The notes beneath the pieces are model-generated. The model was not told the origin of the DNA, ran no database searches, and saw only the letters and a program-made list of their open reading frames with translations. The translations under genes and the position numbers were made by a program. 64,000 nt of DNA from Thelonectria olida (taxonomy: Eukaryota; Ascomycota; Sordariomycetes; Hypocreales; Nectriaceae), in contig JAGPYM010000003.1 in assembly GCA_020736575.1 (NCBI GenBank), positions 2,728,001-2,792,000 of the forward strand, read 5' to 3'. Of the stretch, positions 45,975 through 57,156 are shown piece after piece. Within the stretch, counting starts at the first letter, position 1; every line of letters begins with the position of its first letter.

Positions 45975-48171
45975 TCATGTCCTGGAGACAGGATACTCGA
46001 CGTCGGGAAATTCCTGCAATCCTTCGATCCCTATCGCATTCGGGTCGAACCGAAACACGGGGGAAAGCCCAAAGCTCATGTCGTAGTTGAACAACATATC
46101 GCCTTCAGTCCCAGCAAAGGCTTGATCGCCACCGAAAAGACCAGCCGTCGGGCCCATAAGGCCAGCCGTGCCGTTGGCGGCCAAATCTTCCGGCAGCAAT
46201 GAACCGCCAGGCTGCTCGGCTCTATTCGGGTCCAAAGTCTCAGCCATCTTTTCCAGCCCCGAGGCCATCAAGTTAGCCAAGTGCCATTTGCCGACGGGCA
46301 CAGACCGGAAGTGTCTGATGAGACGAGTAATCAGGTCCCGGACTTTGTCCAGTTCAACCAAGTCGCCACCGTACTTTGTAACCACCTTGGTGAGGAACAT
46401 GCATGCAAAGGCCGTCATGCAATGGAGATAGGACGGCATCCCGACAACTCCAGCGGCGACGTCGCTGTCTGTGAGAATGAACTCGATAGTCGAGGTAGCG
46501 GCCGAGACAGCTGCGACGGTGCAATCCAAAAAATAGTGAGGAATTGGGCTGTCGCTCGAAAGACCCCGGAACACATGAGAGTGAAGGTGTAGCTTTGCAA
46601 AGTGGTAATGAAGCTGGACTCCTTTGCGCGGAAAGCTTCCTATGTGTTCGTATTGCTCTACAGGCGCGACCCATGATTAGCAAAGAAAGTCGAAATTCCC
46701 AAGTAAATAAAATCTCACCTTGTAATGCCCCAGACCAGTGTGCCACCCAATTGTCCAGTTGTTTGTTGAAATGGGCAATCTGGTGAAGATAGGCTCGTGG
46801 TATGGGCTTCCCCGTGTCTGGTCCAAAGAGCTCGCGAATGCTCCCAAATATGCTGAGGAGCGCAACCTGACTTGCCAGTCGCGTATCCTCAGCGGTAGCT
46901 ATCGGCGACTCCAGAAAAACCTCCCAGCCCTTCATTGACAAGTCGGAGTGAACAATGGCGGGTCTTCCATAGAGAGTTGCAAGGTGCTGATCACAAATGT
47001 TCAAGATGTACCATACCCTCACGCCATCAGCAGCTTCCTCACTCTGTTCCTCTTGGGCTCGAGTGTGAATGTTGTACAGATTACCCTCCGTCACGCGCCG
47101 GATGGCGTGTCCCGAGAGCATCCACGACATATCGCTGAGCCAGTACGAGGCAACACACAGGGCGCGAAGGTAATCTCGACTGACTTGGCGGTCGAAGATG
47201 GACTTTTCTATCATTCTGCGGAACTCTGTCCTGCAGATTCCGAAGATGGAATTGGCCGCGGGGTCATGGAGTGCCGACACAGTGAGGATGGCGACAGTCA
47301 GGATAGAACTCCTTTGCCGCAGCTCGTCCAAGGATTGGTAGCGACACCCGACGCCGTACATGAATGCATCCAGCCTATCCCGGTACAGCGAGAACAGGCG
47401 CTGGGCATCGCTGTAGCTCACGACGCCACGCGAGATCAGGTCGTCTATGGTTCGGCCATGGCGTTCTTCAGTCCCGTCGGGAGACCTGAGTGATTGAAGT
47501 TTGGTGAGTCTGTAGAGTGAGTGAATTGGTACGTGAGGAAGATTCTCCTCGTCGGCTGGTGAGATCTTGGGTGAGTTGTCACACGAGGGACCATAACTTT
47601 CTCCGCCAGATGGCCTGGGACGTTTGCTGCTTCCATTGATGAGGTCATGACCCGCGGGAGCATCTCTAGCCGTGGGCGATCTCGCTGAGTCGCGGACGGA
47701 TAAGGATTGCAGCGGGTGTGGCTCTGGTAGACCCATCCTCTCAACTACTGTTCGAAGGGTCCCATGAATGTGCTCTAAGTCTTGGAAGACAGCGTCGAGG
47801 TACCTAAAGGGGGGTGTTAGTCAGTCTTGTGAAATACGCCATGATGGAGAGAAGACGGACTGGGATTTTTCATCGATAATGGTCTGCAAGTTCTTGCCCA
47901 GGACACACTCCAGATTCCTCTCGGAACAGCGACGACATGGCGGCCCGCTGTCTTCCATTAGACATTTGATCTATATCAGGGTCAACTTGCAAAGTTCACG
48001 TAGGGAGAAGCAGAGTGGGCTGACCTTTTGCCTCCGACATATGGTGCAGGCCTTGATCTTGCGCGACAGCTGAGGAAATGGATAGTCATAGGGAACGAAG
48101 CTGTAGCCGTTGTTGCTGAAAGTAGCATCCGAATTGGCATTTCCATGCCCGTTTGGCATGCCTGCAGCCAT
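45975..48171 (-). CDS. Zn2Cys6 transcription factor with fungal-specific middle homology domain
   Basis: Four exons, 48171-48025, 47970-47861, 47803-46719 and 46657-45975, give 674 aa. The zinc cluster is split by intron 1: CTICRRQK | IKCLMEDSGPPCRRCSERNLEC, all six Cys present only after splicing. A coiled dimerisation stretch follows (YLDAVFQDLEHIHGTLRTVVERMG), then a Ser/Pro-rich linker and, from about residue 190, the fungal_trans region (YRDRLDAFMYGVGCRYQSLDELRQRSSILTVAIL and later segments, VWYILNICDQHLATLYGRPAI, MKGWEVFLESP). The C terminus is Gly/Ala-rich and acidic. Intron 2 has an unusual GTCCGT donor and intron 1 GTCAGC. The gene converges tail to tail on the FMN dehydrogenase (about 200 bp apart) and is the likely regulator of the neighbouring transporter, aldolase and dehydrogenase. 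Confidence 0.92.
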
Positions 48172-49667
48172 GTTTGGCGATGAGGTTCTTATTGGATCTC
48201 AGCCGAGAGTGGCTGTTGAAGAATGTGGAGGTGGCGTGGGTTGAGAGAAGGATGGAGGGCAGGGGGACTTGACGAGGGGGGGGGGAGGGGGGAGTGGGTG
48301 TATGTCTCTCTCTGTATGTGTTAGGCAGTCTTTGTATGTTTGGGAGGTGCCAGTATCAACGCCGTGATTCGATAATGTCTTTCAATGCGGTCCCGGCATA
48401 TTTCAGGGACAAATTAATAGAGTCTAGATTTTCTTTCCCTGCGGCATGCGGGAGAGATGTCGATTTCAGATTGGAGTTAGCCATCTGGCCGGGGAAACGA
48501 GACGCGACAGACATGGTTCCCCGCATTCTTCAAGACGAAGACCGTATGACTCGAGGTTGTGAGGAGTTACTTAGGCACTGTGCTTTGCGTCTTGATCCTC
48601 GGACTCGGTTGTACTATTTTCCCTTTGATCCTATTTTCGTCCGCTTGCCAGAACAGGGGAGCCCGTCCAACCTGCAAAGGAGCCCCAATTACTATTCTCC
48701 GTCAATGCCACGCCATTGTCATGACCAAGAGTGCGTACGGAGTACGACGTGCACGGATTCGAGAAATACGCGGGCTCGGACAAGACAGCCCCAGTAACGA
48801 GGTTCTCCCTGGGCCGTAGATCGAAAGCTCAAGCGCGTACTTCACGTGGGCGATTTTGGTACAAAGATAGCTATAAACAAGGTATCCCAGTAGTTATAGG
48901 TATGGGGGCCAGTTCTCTCCCCTTTCGACATCATCCCACGACGCTACAGTATGCGTTCCACGAGTTGAGTGTCGGCTGCTTTGTGTGCTACGAAGTGCAA
49001 TAACTGCTGGCTTCGCTGTTGAGGGTATCACGACCAAGCCGAAAACTCGAGAAATACACAGACAGTTAGTTCCCTCGAGAAAGATGGTCGACAGTCAATT
49101 CACATGCATCTTCATTGCGAACTTGAGATGCGTGTCCAGACCACCTTCAATCGCACAAGACACGAAACTTCGTCCCTATCGACTTTGGACGGAAAATTAT
49201 TCCGGTTTAACGAATAAGACGTGGATCCGTTCAGCTTGGAACGGTAAATCGTCCACTTCCAAGAGTTTCATGTTTCTAATCGAGCGAATTTTCCGCCTCT
49301 AGTCAGGCACCACGTCCAACCCTAGCTTGCAACCCCGGGAACTGAAACGAAATATCGCAACATGGACAGGGGAGGTGTTATCGTATGCTTCTCCTTGCAA
49401 TATCTTGGCAAACGGTGAGATGGATACCAGTGGTGATAGTTGAAACGTCGACATCGCTATAAGATGGAACAACGTCCAGCAACGATGTGATCTTTTGATC
49501 TATTCCTCACGCACTCCTGTCCTGGCGACGAACACTCTCTCTTGTTTCTTTGCCTTTGTCATACAATTATTTTTTAAATCGCATCGCAGGCAGGCCGCGA
49601 ACGCTCACTACTTCGTATAATTGGCATATTTGTTTTATTCATCCCCACCCTGCCTCTCTCTTCCAAG
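48172..49667. other. Intergenic stretch with G-run, no gene supported
   Basis: About 1.5 kb between the divergent Zn2Cys6 and pectin lyase genes. A purine/G-rich tract lies at about 48270-48297. A plus-strand frame (48294-48797, non-ATG start) shows no domain, and neither do later short frames. The right 200 bp is a CT-rich leader of the pectin lyase gene. Confidence 0.45.
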
Positions 49668-51206
49668 ATGCGTTTCCAAACAGCATCCGCCATTCTTGCT
49701 GCCGCGTCTGTTGCCTCGGCCCAGACCGTCTCAGGCACAGCATACGGTTTCGCAACGGGCGTCACTGGTGGCGGCGATGCCGCTGCTGTTACTCCTTCGT
49801 CGGCCGACGAGCTCGCGGAATATCTTTCCGACGATACCGCCCGTGTCATCGTCATCGATCAAGAGTTCGACTTTACCGGCACTTCTGGCACCGGCGCTGG
49901 ATGTGACCGAGAGAGCTGCAGCGTCTCCGAGGGCGGCCAGTATTACCTTGGCGATCTGTCCTGCGGCGGTGACGACAACGTCGCCGTCAGCTCTATCACA
50001 TACGACACGGCTGGGCCTGATGCTCTCGCCGTCGGAAGCAACAAGAGTATCCTCGGTGTGAATGGCAAGGGTGTTCTGAAGGGCAAGGGTCTCTCTCTTC
50101 AGAGCGGCGCGAGCAATGTCATCATTCAGGGCATTGAGTTCACCAACATTAACCCCGGCATTGTCTGGGGCGGCGATGCTCTCGACCTCCAGGGCAGCAA
50201 CGACGGAGTTTGGGTTGATCACTGCAAGTTCTCCCTCATCGGCCGCATGTTTGTCGTCTCTCACTACACGGGCTCCCGCTTCACCCTCTCCAACAACGAG
50301 TTCGACGGCGAGACCACCACGTCTGCTACCTGCAATGGTAACCACTACTGGACCATGATGTTTATCGCCGACGGTGACCAAGTCACTCTCGACCGAAACT
50401 ACTTCCACGACGTGTCCGGCCGAGCCCCCAAGCTCGGTGCCGACGGTGTCAGCGGCTCGTTCCACGCCACCAACAACTATTTCAGCAACATGCAAGGTCA
50501 TGCTTTCGATGCTTACGACGGCGTTACCGCGATTCTCGAAGGCAACGTCTTCGAGTCTGTCGACACCCCAATCACCGACAGCGGTGCCGCAGTTTCCACC
50601 ATCTTTAACGTCCCCGATTCCTCGGCCGCCAGCTCTTGCTCGTCGACCATCGGCCGAGCTTGCGTTGTCAACAGCCTCTCAAGCAGCGGCGACTGGCCTT
50701 CCATGTCAGAGACGAGCGCCCTGTCCACCTTCTCCAGCCTCAAGGACTACCTTGTCACCCCCGTCGAAGCCAGCGAGGTCGCCAGTCTTGTCACCAGCAA
50801 TGCCGGTCCCAGCAACCTCGGCTCTTCTTCCAACTCTGGCGACTCCAGCGACGACACTGCCGATACGACTACTCCCAGTGCTTCTACGCCAACTACTGCC
50901 GCTTCTAATGTTGAGACTTCTGTTGCCGATGTCGCCGTTGAGCAGAGTGCTGCGGCTACCACCAGCGCTGCGGCTCCTGTCTCAACTGAGAGTGCTTCCG
51001 AAGAGACTTCTGACGACACTTCCAGTGAGACTTCTGGTGAGACTGTCCAGCAATGGGGCCAATGCGGTGGTGCGAACTGGCAGGGCAGCACCACGTGCGC
51101 TTCTGGCTCATCGTGTGTTGTTCAGAACGAGTGGTACTCACAGTGTGTGAGCTCCTCGAAGACCAAGAGGGCTTTGCGCCACGCTCATAGGCATCGCAAG
51201 CACTAA
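49668..51206 (+). CDS. Secreted pectin lyase (PL1) with C-terminal CBM1
   Basis: Uninterrupted 512-aa frame. Residues 1-18 are a signal peptide. The PL1 beta-helix runs to about 370: FATGVTGGG, SADELAEYLSDDTARVIVID, NVIIQGIEFTNINP, the WGGDALDLQGSNDGVWVDH segment, CKFSLIGRMFVVSHYTGS and DRNYFHDVSGRAPKLG, with the catalytic-region Arg. These are pectin lyase rather than pectate lyase hallmarks. A Ser/Thr/Asp/Glu-rich linker (about 385-455) leads to a fungal cellulose-binding CBM1 (QQWGQCGGANWQGSTTC, then SCVVQNEWYSQCV) with its conserved Cys and aromatics. After it comes a basic, His-rich tail (KTKRALRHAHRHRKH), unusual because CBM1 normally ends the protein. Function: elimination cleavage of methylated pectin while bound to cellulose. 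Confidence 0.95.
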   Translation: MRFQTASAILAAASVASAQTVSGTAYGFATGVTGGGDAAAVTPSSADELAEYLSDDTARVIVIDQEFDFTGTSGTGAGCDRESCSVSEGGQYYLGDLSCGGDDNVAVSSITYDTAGPDALAVGSNKSILGVNGKGVLKGKGLSLQSGASNVIIQGIEFTNINPGIVWGGDALDLQGSNDGVWVDHCKFSLIGRMFVVSHYTGSRFTLSNNEFDGETTTSATCNGNHYWTMMFIADGDQVTLDRNYFHDVSGRAPKLGADGVSGSFHATNNYFSNMQGHAFDAYDGVTAILEGNVFESVDTPITDSGAAVSTIFNVPDSSAASSCSSTIGRACVVNSLSSSGDWPSMSETSALSTFSSLKDYLVTPVEASEVASLVTSNAGPSNLGSSSNSGDSSDDTADTTTPSASTPTTAASNVETSVADVAVEQSAAATTSAAAPVSTESASEETSDDTSSETSGETVQQWGQCGGANWQGSTTCASGSSCVVQNEWYSQCVSSSKTKRALRHAHRHRKH

Positions 51207-52497
51207 GTGATAGTATATATCATTCATCAGCAAGAGAGGCCTTCGCATAGAATGTATACTTCATGTACATATAGAGTTGGGTTAGATGTAAATATCCCTT
51301 GTATAAATCAATCCCTATTCGGGAGTCCCTTTTAAGGAACTCTTACCCGCAGTTCTCTCGTGACAACTGACAATTGTTGGCTTTGGTGAGTGGTACTGCA
51401 GGGACCTTTTGTTTGGCCAAGGTGCAGTCATGCAGTCTGCTCTCGAGATGATACGACAACGAAGCAAGATTCCAATGGCAGACAGTTCTCAGCGAACTCA
51501 GTTATTTCCTCATTGGGCTCGACATAATTCGCGTCATCTGTCGGAACAACTCTCCTCCATATTACATTTGGTCAGCAATGTCCACGTCGTCAGTGAGATC
51601 CTATCAGGCTGACAAATCCAGTCAGATGCAGCAGCCTTCTCGAACTTGGGCACATAGAATTAGGATTTGATTGGGTCTGTTATAGACATGGGGTCTTTCG
51701 AGATATGTCAGATGGCATTTCCGGATGTTGGTGTGATTCATGGTTGTGAATGCTACGTGATCCGAGAGAACCCTGCACTCCACATTCGAGAAGTGCGTGT
51801 ATCGTATCGGTAAAAGGTGTCAGTTAGAAGGTGGGTAACTATTTCAGTCTTATAACTGAGGCCTTTTTTACTATGCCCTGTTGATCGCATCATTTTCCAT
51901 CTGAAGTGTTCCTTCCTTGTCAAACAAGCACAGTGCACAAAACAGTGCCATGTCCTACGCCTGAACCATGTGATGCAGTGCGAGACGTCAATTACCAAAA
52001 CAACAATTATTCTCACAACTTCCATCATGGACTCGAATAATCTGCCCTGATGGCCCGAAAATCCTCCATTCATGGTCGGCGGCTCTCTACTCACCCGCGC
52101 AGACGCTGATGCAATCCATCGTCGCCTACGAAGACACCAACCAACATGGTTGTGGGCCTCCCAGGCGCTCTTGCTGCAGGGCTGCCTTTGTCGACCTTCA
52201 AATAGGACGCCATTTGCATCCCGCACACCATTGCGATGCGTCTGCCATACGCGTCTTCGAGGAACTTTTGGACTCGCCCACCCTCGCGCTGCATTTTCAA
52301 ATGTTCCTAGCATGAGCGCTTGTCCTTTATCTGCCCGATCGACTCACAAGCGTCCCCGTTTGCTCGCACGACCCGTACCCTGGAACCGCTTCTTGAATCC
52401 TGGTCTTCTAGGCAGCCGTCGAGTCAGAGTCACCGCTGTAACGCTTCCCCGGTTGACCGGCCGGACCATCCATCAACCACCAGTAACGATTGACGAC
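51207..52497. other. Interval upstream of Dicer-2, no separate gene supported
   Basis: About 1.3 kb. The part 52072-52497 is open in the frame of Dicer exon 1 and contains ATGs at 52072 and 52309, so it may be an N-terminal extension rather than leader. The antisense frame 51753-52313 looks like a composition shadow. Confidence 0.4.
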
Positions 52498-55400
52498 ATG
52501 TCCGTGGGGCTGTCGCACTCTTCGTCCTTCTCAGTCGTGGAGGACGGGGACTCCGGAGCCTCCATGGCCGTTGATGACATGGCTGTTGACGAAGCCTCGT
52601 CGCCAACTTCACATATTACAGAGCTGGCCTCAGTCATCGCTCCAGATGGATCGACAGAAGCCACGGCTGTCTCTGCAAATGAGCCGGAACCAGACCCTCC
52701 TGCTGAAGAAACCATGAGCGCTCGAGCCTATCAACTGGAGATGCTCCAGCAGAGCCTGAAGCGCAATGTCATTGTTGTAGTATGTTCTTCACTTTGCGAA
52801 ATCTCAGCTTTAACTCACCCGACTTAGATGGATACAGGGAGCGGAAAGACACAAGTGTAAAGTTTCACTCGCTACAAAACAAACATGTTTAATTGATCCT
52901 GACGGAACCTAGCGCTGTTCTCCGGATCAAGGCTGAACTAGAGAAATCTTCACCTGACAAGGTGCGAACTTCCCCAAACAGCCTACAACTCACATAACTC
53001 ATGATACCTAGATCATCTGGTTTCTTGCCCCTACGGTTTCTCTATGTGAGCAGCAATGCGAAGTCATTCGATTGCAGAACCCATCAGTTGCCATCGAAGT
53101 CTTGACTGGCAACGACTCCGTTGAAAGCTGGTCTCTCCAAACTTGGCAAGATATCCTAAGCCGTACGCGTGTCTTAGTGACAACTTTCCAAGTTTTGCTT
53201 GATGCCTTGACTCACGGCTTTGTAAACATGAAGACCCTCGCTCTGTTGGTCATGGATGAAGGTTCGCCTCCCCGAAGCTTATCACGTGTGGCCAAGTTAA
53301 CATGAATAGCACACAACTGTAAAGGAAACTCTCCTGGGTGCCAAATTATGACCAAGTTCTATCATCAAGCAAAAGCTGCCAATGAGGTGGTCCCCGCCAT
53401 CCTTGGCCTGACTGCTAGCCCGATCATGCGTTCCGACCCTAAGGGCATAAGGAAGTTGGAAGAAGTAATGGATGCCCATTGCATAACTCCCATCTTGCAC
53501 CGTGACGAGCTCCTCAGGTGTGTCAACAAACCTGAGCTCATACACTTGGCGTTTGAGCCTGTCGAATTTCCCGAGCACACTCCTACGATGGAGTCTCTAC
53601 GTCAGGCGTACCAGGGCATCGACATCAAGACAGACCCACAGATTCGCCAACTCCTCAAAGCCAACAGCGAGAGAGCTCGATGTGAGCTCCGCAGGGTCAT
53701 ATTCGAGCACGATACATATACCCAAACTCAGATGAAGGCCTTTTGGGGCCGCAGCAAGGAAGTCCTCAACCAACTAGGCCCATGGGCTGTCGATCACTAC
53801 ATCTCAAAAGTTATCCGAGAGTTGCTACAGCGTGTGGATTCAGCCAAGGCAGACGACGAAAATTGGCCGAATGAGGATAAGAGATATCTCGCCAATTGTC
53901 TTCGCAAGGTGTCATTGAGCCCAGTTCCAACCACTCCACCTGATCCGTCCAGTCTCTCCAATAAGGCAAATCTTTTAATAAAAGAGCTGGTCTCGGCTGT
54001 GGATAATGTGGTTGGAATCATTTTCGTCAAAGAACGCGCCACTGTTACCATTCTCACAGATCTCTTGACCACGTTTCCCGCCGTGCTAGAAAAGTACCGC
54101 ATCGGGACCATGGTCGGCACGTCAAACTTTCAAGCTAGAAACAAGAATGTTTACGAGTTTAGCAACAACGTTGGCCTCGCCTCTCTTCAGGATTTTCAGT
54201 CGGGGAAGATCAATCTACTCGTGGCAACAAGCGTTGTCGAAGAGGGCATTGATGTACCTGCTTGCAACTTGGTTATTTGCTACGAGAAGCCTGCGAACCT
54301 CAAATCCTTCATCCAGCGACGTGGCAGAGCCCGGATGAAGCAGTCCAAGTTGGTCGTCTTCTCTGAGCGGTCGGCAAAGGGCCCAACCGAATGGGAGGCA
54401 CTTGAAGAAGAAATGAAGAGGCAATACCAGCAAGAAAGGGAGGAGCTATCCCGTCTAGAGGAGCTAGAAGCAGAGTCTGCAGGGTCACTCTATTTCGAGG
54501 TGCCATCCACCGGTGCTCGACTTGATCTCGACAATGCCAAGGCGCACTTGGAACACTTTTGCAGAGTCGCATCCCGTGGCGAATATATTGATTGCCGTCC
54601 TGATTATGTCTTTCAATACACCTCGGAAGGCGATGAATCTTCAATCACAGCAACGGTCTTGTTACCGTCATTCCTAGAGCCAGGGCAACGAACATGGAGT
54701 AGTGGCTCGGCCTGGAGATCTCAGAAGAATGCGACCAAGGACGCCGCTTTCCACGCGTATGTGGCCCTGTATCAAGCTGGGCTGATCAACGACAACCTCC
54801 TCCCTATCAAAGACACCCCAGTCGAGGAGCGGGAACCTGTGGCGATAGAAGTCCCGAGTTTCAACCCATGGAAGGAGATTGCCCACGCCTGGGAAGACAC
54901 TGGGGACAAATGGGTGTACCCATTGAGGCTGCTCGACAAGAAGGGCGCATCGATGGGTGAGTATAACATCGTGCTTCCTGTCCAAATCCCCCAACCACGG
55001 CCTATTAAAATCCACCCCGGCTGGGCCGATGAATGGAAGATCGAGATCGGCGCGGGACGCGCAATTTCCCACCATGATGCGATGAAACTGCCAGATCATA
55101 CTTCGTCACTTCTTGCGCTTCATTTTGGGTACCGATGGAATGTAGAGGATCGCAACCACGTTATCAAGGTGTTTTCCAATGAACCCATCTCGAACAATGT
55201 GGTCGGCGCAATTCCATTCGACCCTGCTCGGCACGACCCAACAATGCCATACCTCGTCCGAGATGGGCACAGAAACAACACTCCGTATGAACTGACGGGG
55301 CTTTTGCCTTCGAAGCCCCCGATTGAGGAAGTACAGCATGCATTCATCGACTACAAAGAGGCGCCAGACGACGTTCCATATCTTACTCTGAGGAAGGTCT

Positions 55401-57049
55401 CCAGGCGAGCTGATTTCCTTCATCGGGTAATGGATGATCCACGAAAAGGCCCATCTAGTTCCAAGCCTTACTCATCGGTCCTTCCCATGAGTTGGGCGGC
55501 CGTTGACGATATTCCAAAGAGGTTTGCGCAGTTTTCCATGCTGATTCCATCCGTCATTCACGAGCTTGAAGTCATGATCACCGCTGTCCAGCTGAATAAG
55601 GCCGTTTTGAAACCAGTTGGTATTACCGACCTACATCTAATCGTCGAGGCCATCAGCTCTCGAAATGCAATTGAACCTGTCAACTACGAAAGACTGGAGT
55701 TTCTCGGCGATTCAATCCTGAAATTTTGCACCGTCGTTCAGGTGTCTGCACAATGTCAGTGACCAAGGCCAGGAAGATTCCGAGAGTACTAAACTAACAT
55801 GTTCGCAGATCCGACATGGCCCGAGGGCTTTCTCTCCTTCTTGAAGGATCGTCAGGTGTCCAACTTTAACTTGTTGGAAGCTTCCGTCAGAGCCGACTTG
55901 CCCAAGTTTATTCTCACCAAATCATTTACGGGCGCAAAATGGAGACCAATCTATGCAGACGACGTGCTTCAGGAAGAATCCGTGTCGCAAAAGCCTTTAT
56001 CCTCGAAGACTCTCGCAGATGTCGTGGAAGCGCTTATCGGAGCATCCTATCTGAACGGCGGCATTCCCAAGGCCTTGAAATGCATCTCGGTCTTTCTCTC
56101 CGGGGGCGGAAAGCATAAGATGAAGTGGTTTGAGGAGCTAGGGGGGAGACAGAAACTCTTCGACAATACCGTTGGCGATGTTGGGCTCCCATCCACGCTA
56201 CAGCCACTGGAGGAATTTATCGGGTACTCCTTCAAGAAAAAGGCATTGCTCATCGAAGCCATGACACATGCATCACACACACCAGATAGTGGTTGGCGAT
56301 CTCTTGAGCGACTTGAGTTCCTTGGTGATGCCGTGCTGGACTACATCATCGTCACCAGGATGTTCAAGGTTACACCGCCGCTGGCTCACTACAACTTGCA
56401 TTTGCTCAAAACAGCCATGGTGAACGGCGACTTTTTAGGTTTCATCACCCTCGAACACGGGCTCAAGACAAAGGAAGCCGCTGTCAACGACAATGGCGAC
56501 GTTGAGGAGAGGGAGGTGACTCTGCCATTGTGGAAGTTCATGCGACATGCAGCACCCGCCATTGGAGTCGAGCAGATGGCAACGTCAGAGCGGTTTGAGA
56601 GTCTACGAGGGGACATTGTGGAAGCCCTTACCCAAGGAACGCACTACCCCTGGGCACTACTCACCCGCCTCCGAGCAAAGAAGTTTTATTCCGATCTTCT
56701 CGAAGCGCTCATCGGGGCTGTTTGGGTCGACTCTGGCTGCATGGAAACATGCGAGGCCGTTCTCGGGCGGTTCTCCATCTTGGATTATCTAGAGCGCATG
56801 CTCCGAGACAATGTCCACATATTGCATCCAAAGGAGGAGCTGGGGTTGTTGTCCGCGAGCGAGTCAGTCCTGTATCGCTACGAGAGGGTGGAAAGCGCCG
56901 GGGGAGAGAAGGAACATCGCTGCACCGTCAAGGTCGGAGGTCGCGTCGTGGCACATGCTGAGGGCGCGCTGAGTATGGAAGAAGCAAAGACCAAGGCTGC
57001 GGAACTTGCGGTAAAATTCTTGACGGCGCAGAAGATGGCGGTAGATTGA
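52498..57049 (+). CDS. dcl2: Dicer-like RNase III (DCL2 type)
   Basis: Six exons, 52498-52779, 52828-52856, 52913-52961, 53012-53261, 53310-55754 and 55809-57049, give 1431 aa. Exon 2 is a 29-nt exon encoding the Walker A segment (MDTGSGKTQ). Order of domains: acidic N terminus, DExD/H helicase N-terminal lobe (WFLAPTVSLCEQQ; the DEAH box is split by intron 4), C-terminal helicase lobe (LVATSVVEEGIDVPACNLVI then FIQRRGRARMK), Dicer dimerisation domain (about 595-700), a region without a recognisable PAZ, RNase IIIa (ERLEFLGDSILKF about 995), RNase IIIb (ERLEFLGDAVLDY about 1184) and a C-terminal dsRNA-binding-like stretch (CTVKVGGRVVAHAEG to AELAVKFL). All catalytic signature residues are visible. 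It cuts dsRNA into siRNAs; DCL2 is the antiviral and quelling Dicer in filamentous ascomycetes. No Argonaute gene nearby. Confidence 0.95.
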
Positions 57050-57156
57050 AGGGGCGCTCGCTGATACGGGGGAACTTAGGTACACACGTCGTAGGGTAGA
57101 AAACGGAAACGCTGAACAATGAATCAAGCCTATATCGCGAGGTATCTGAATCGCTT

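Noticed and set aside
48294..48797. 167-codon plus-strand frame next to the Zn2Cys6 gene
   Set aside because: Begins without ATG in the promoter, shows no known motif and lacks splice partners.
49731..50501. 256-codon minus-strand frame over pectin lyase
   Set aside because: Shadow of the codon-biased pectin lyase gene; no family features.
51753..52313. 186-codon minus-strand frame left of Dicer-2
   Set aside because: Composition shadow; no domain, and it overlaps the probable Dicer leader.
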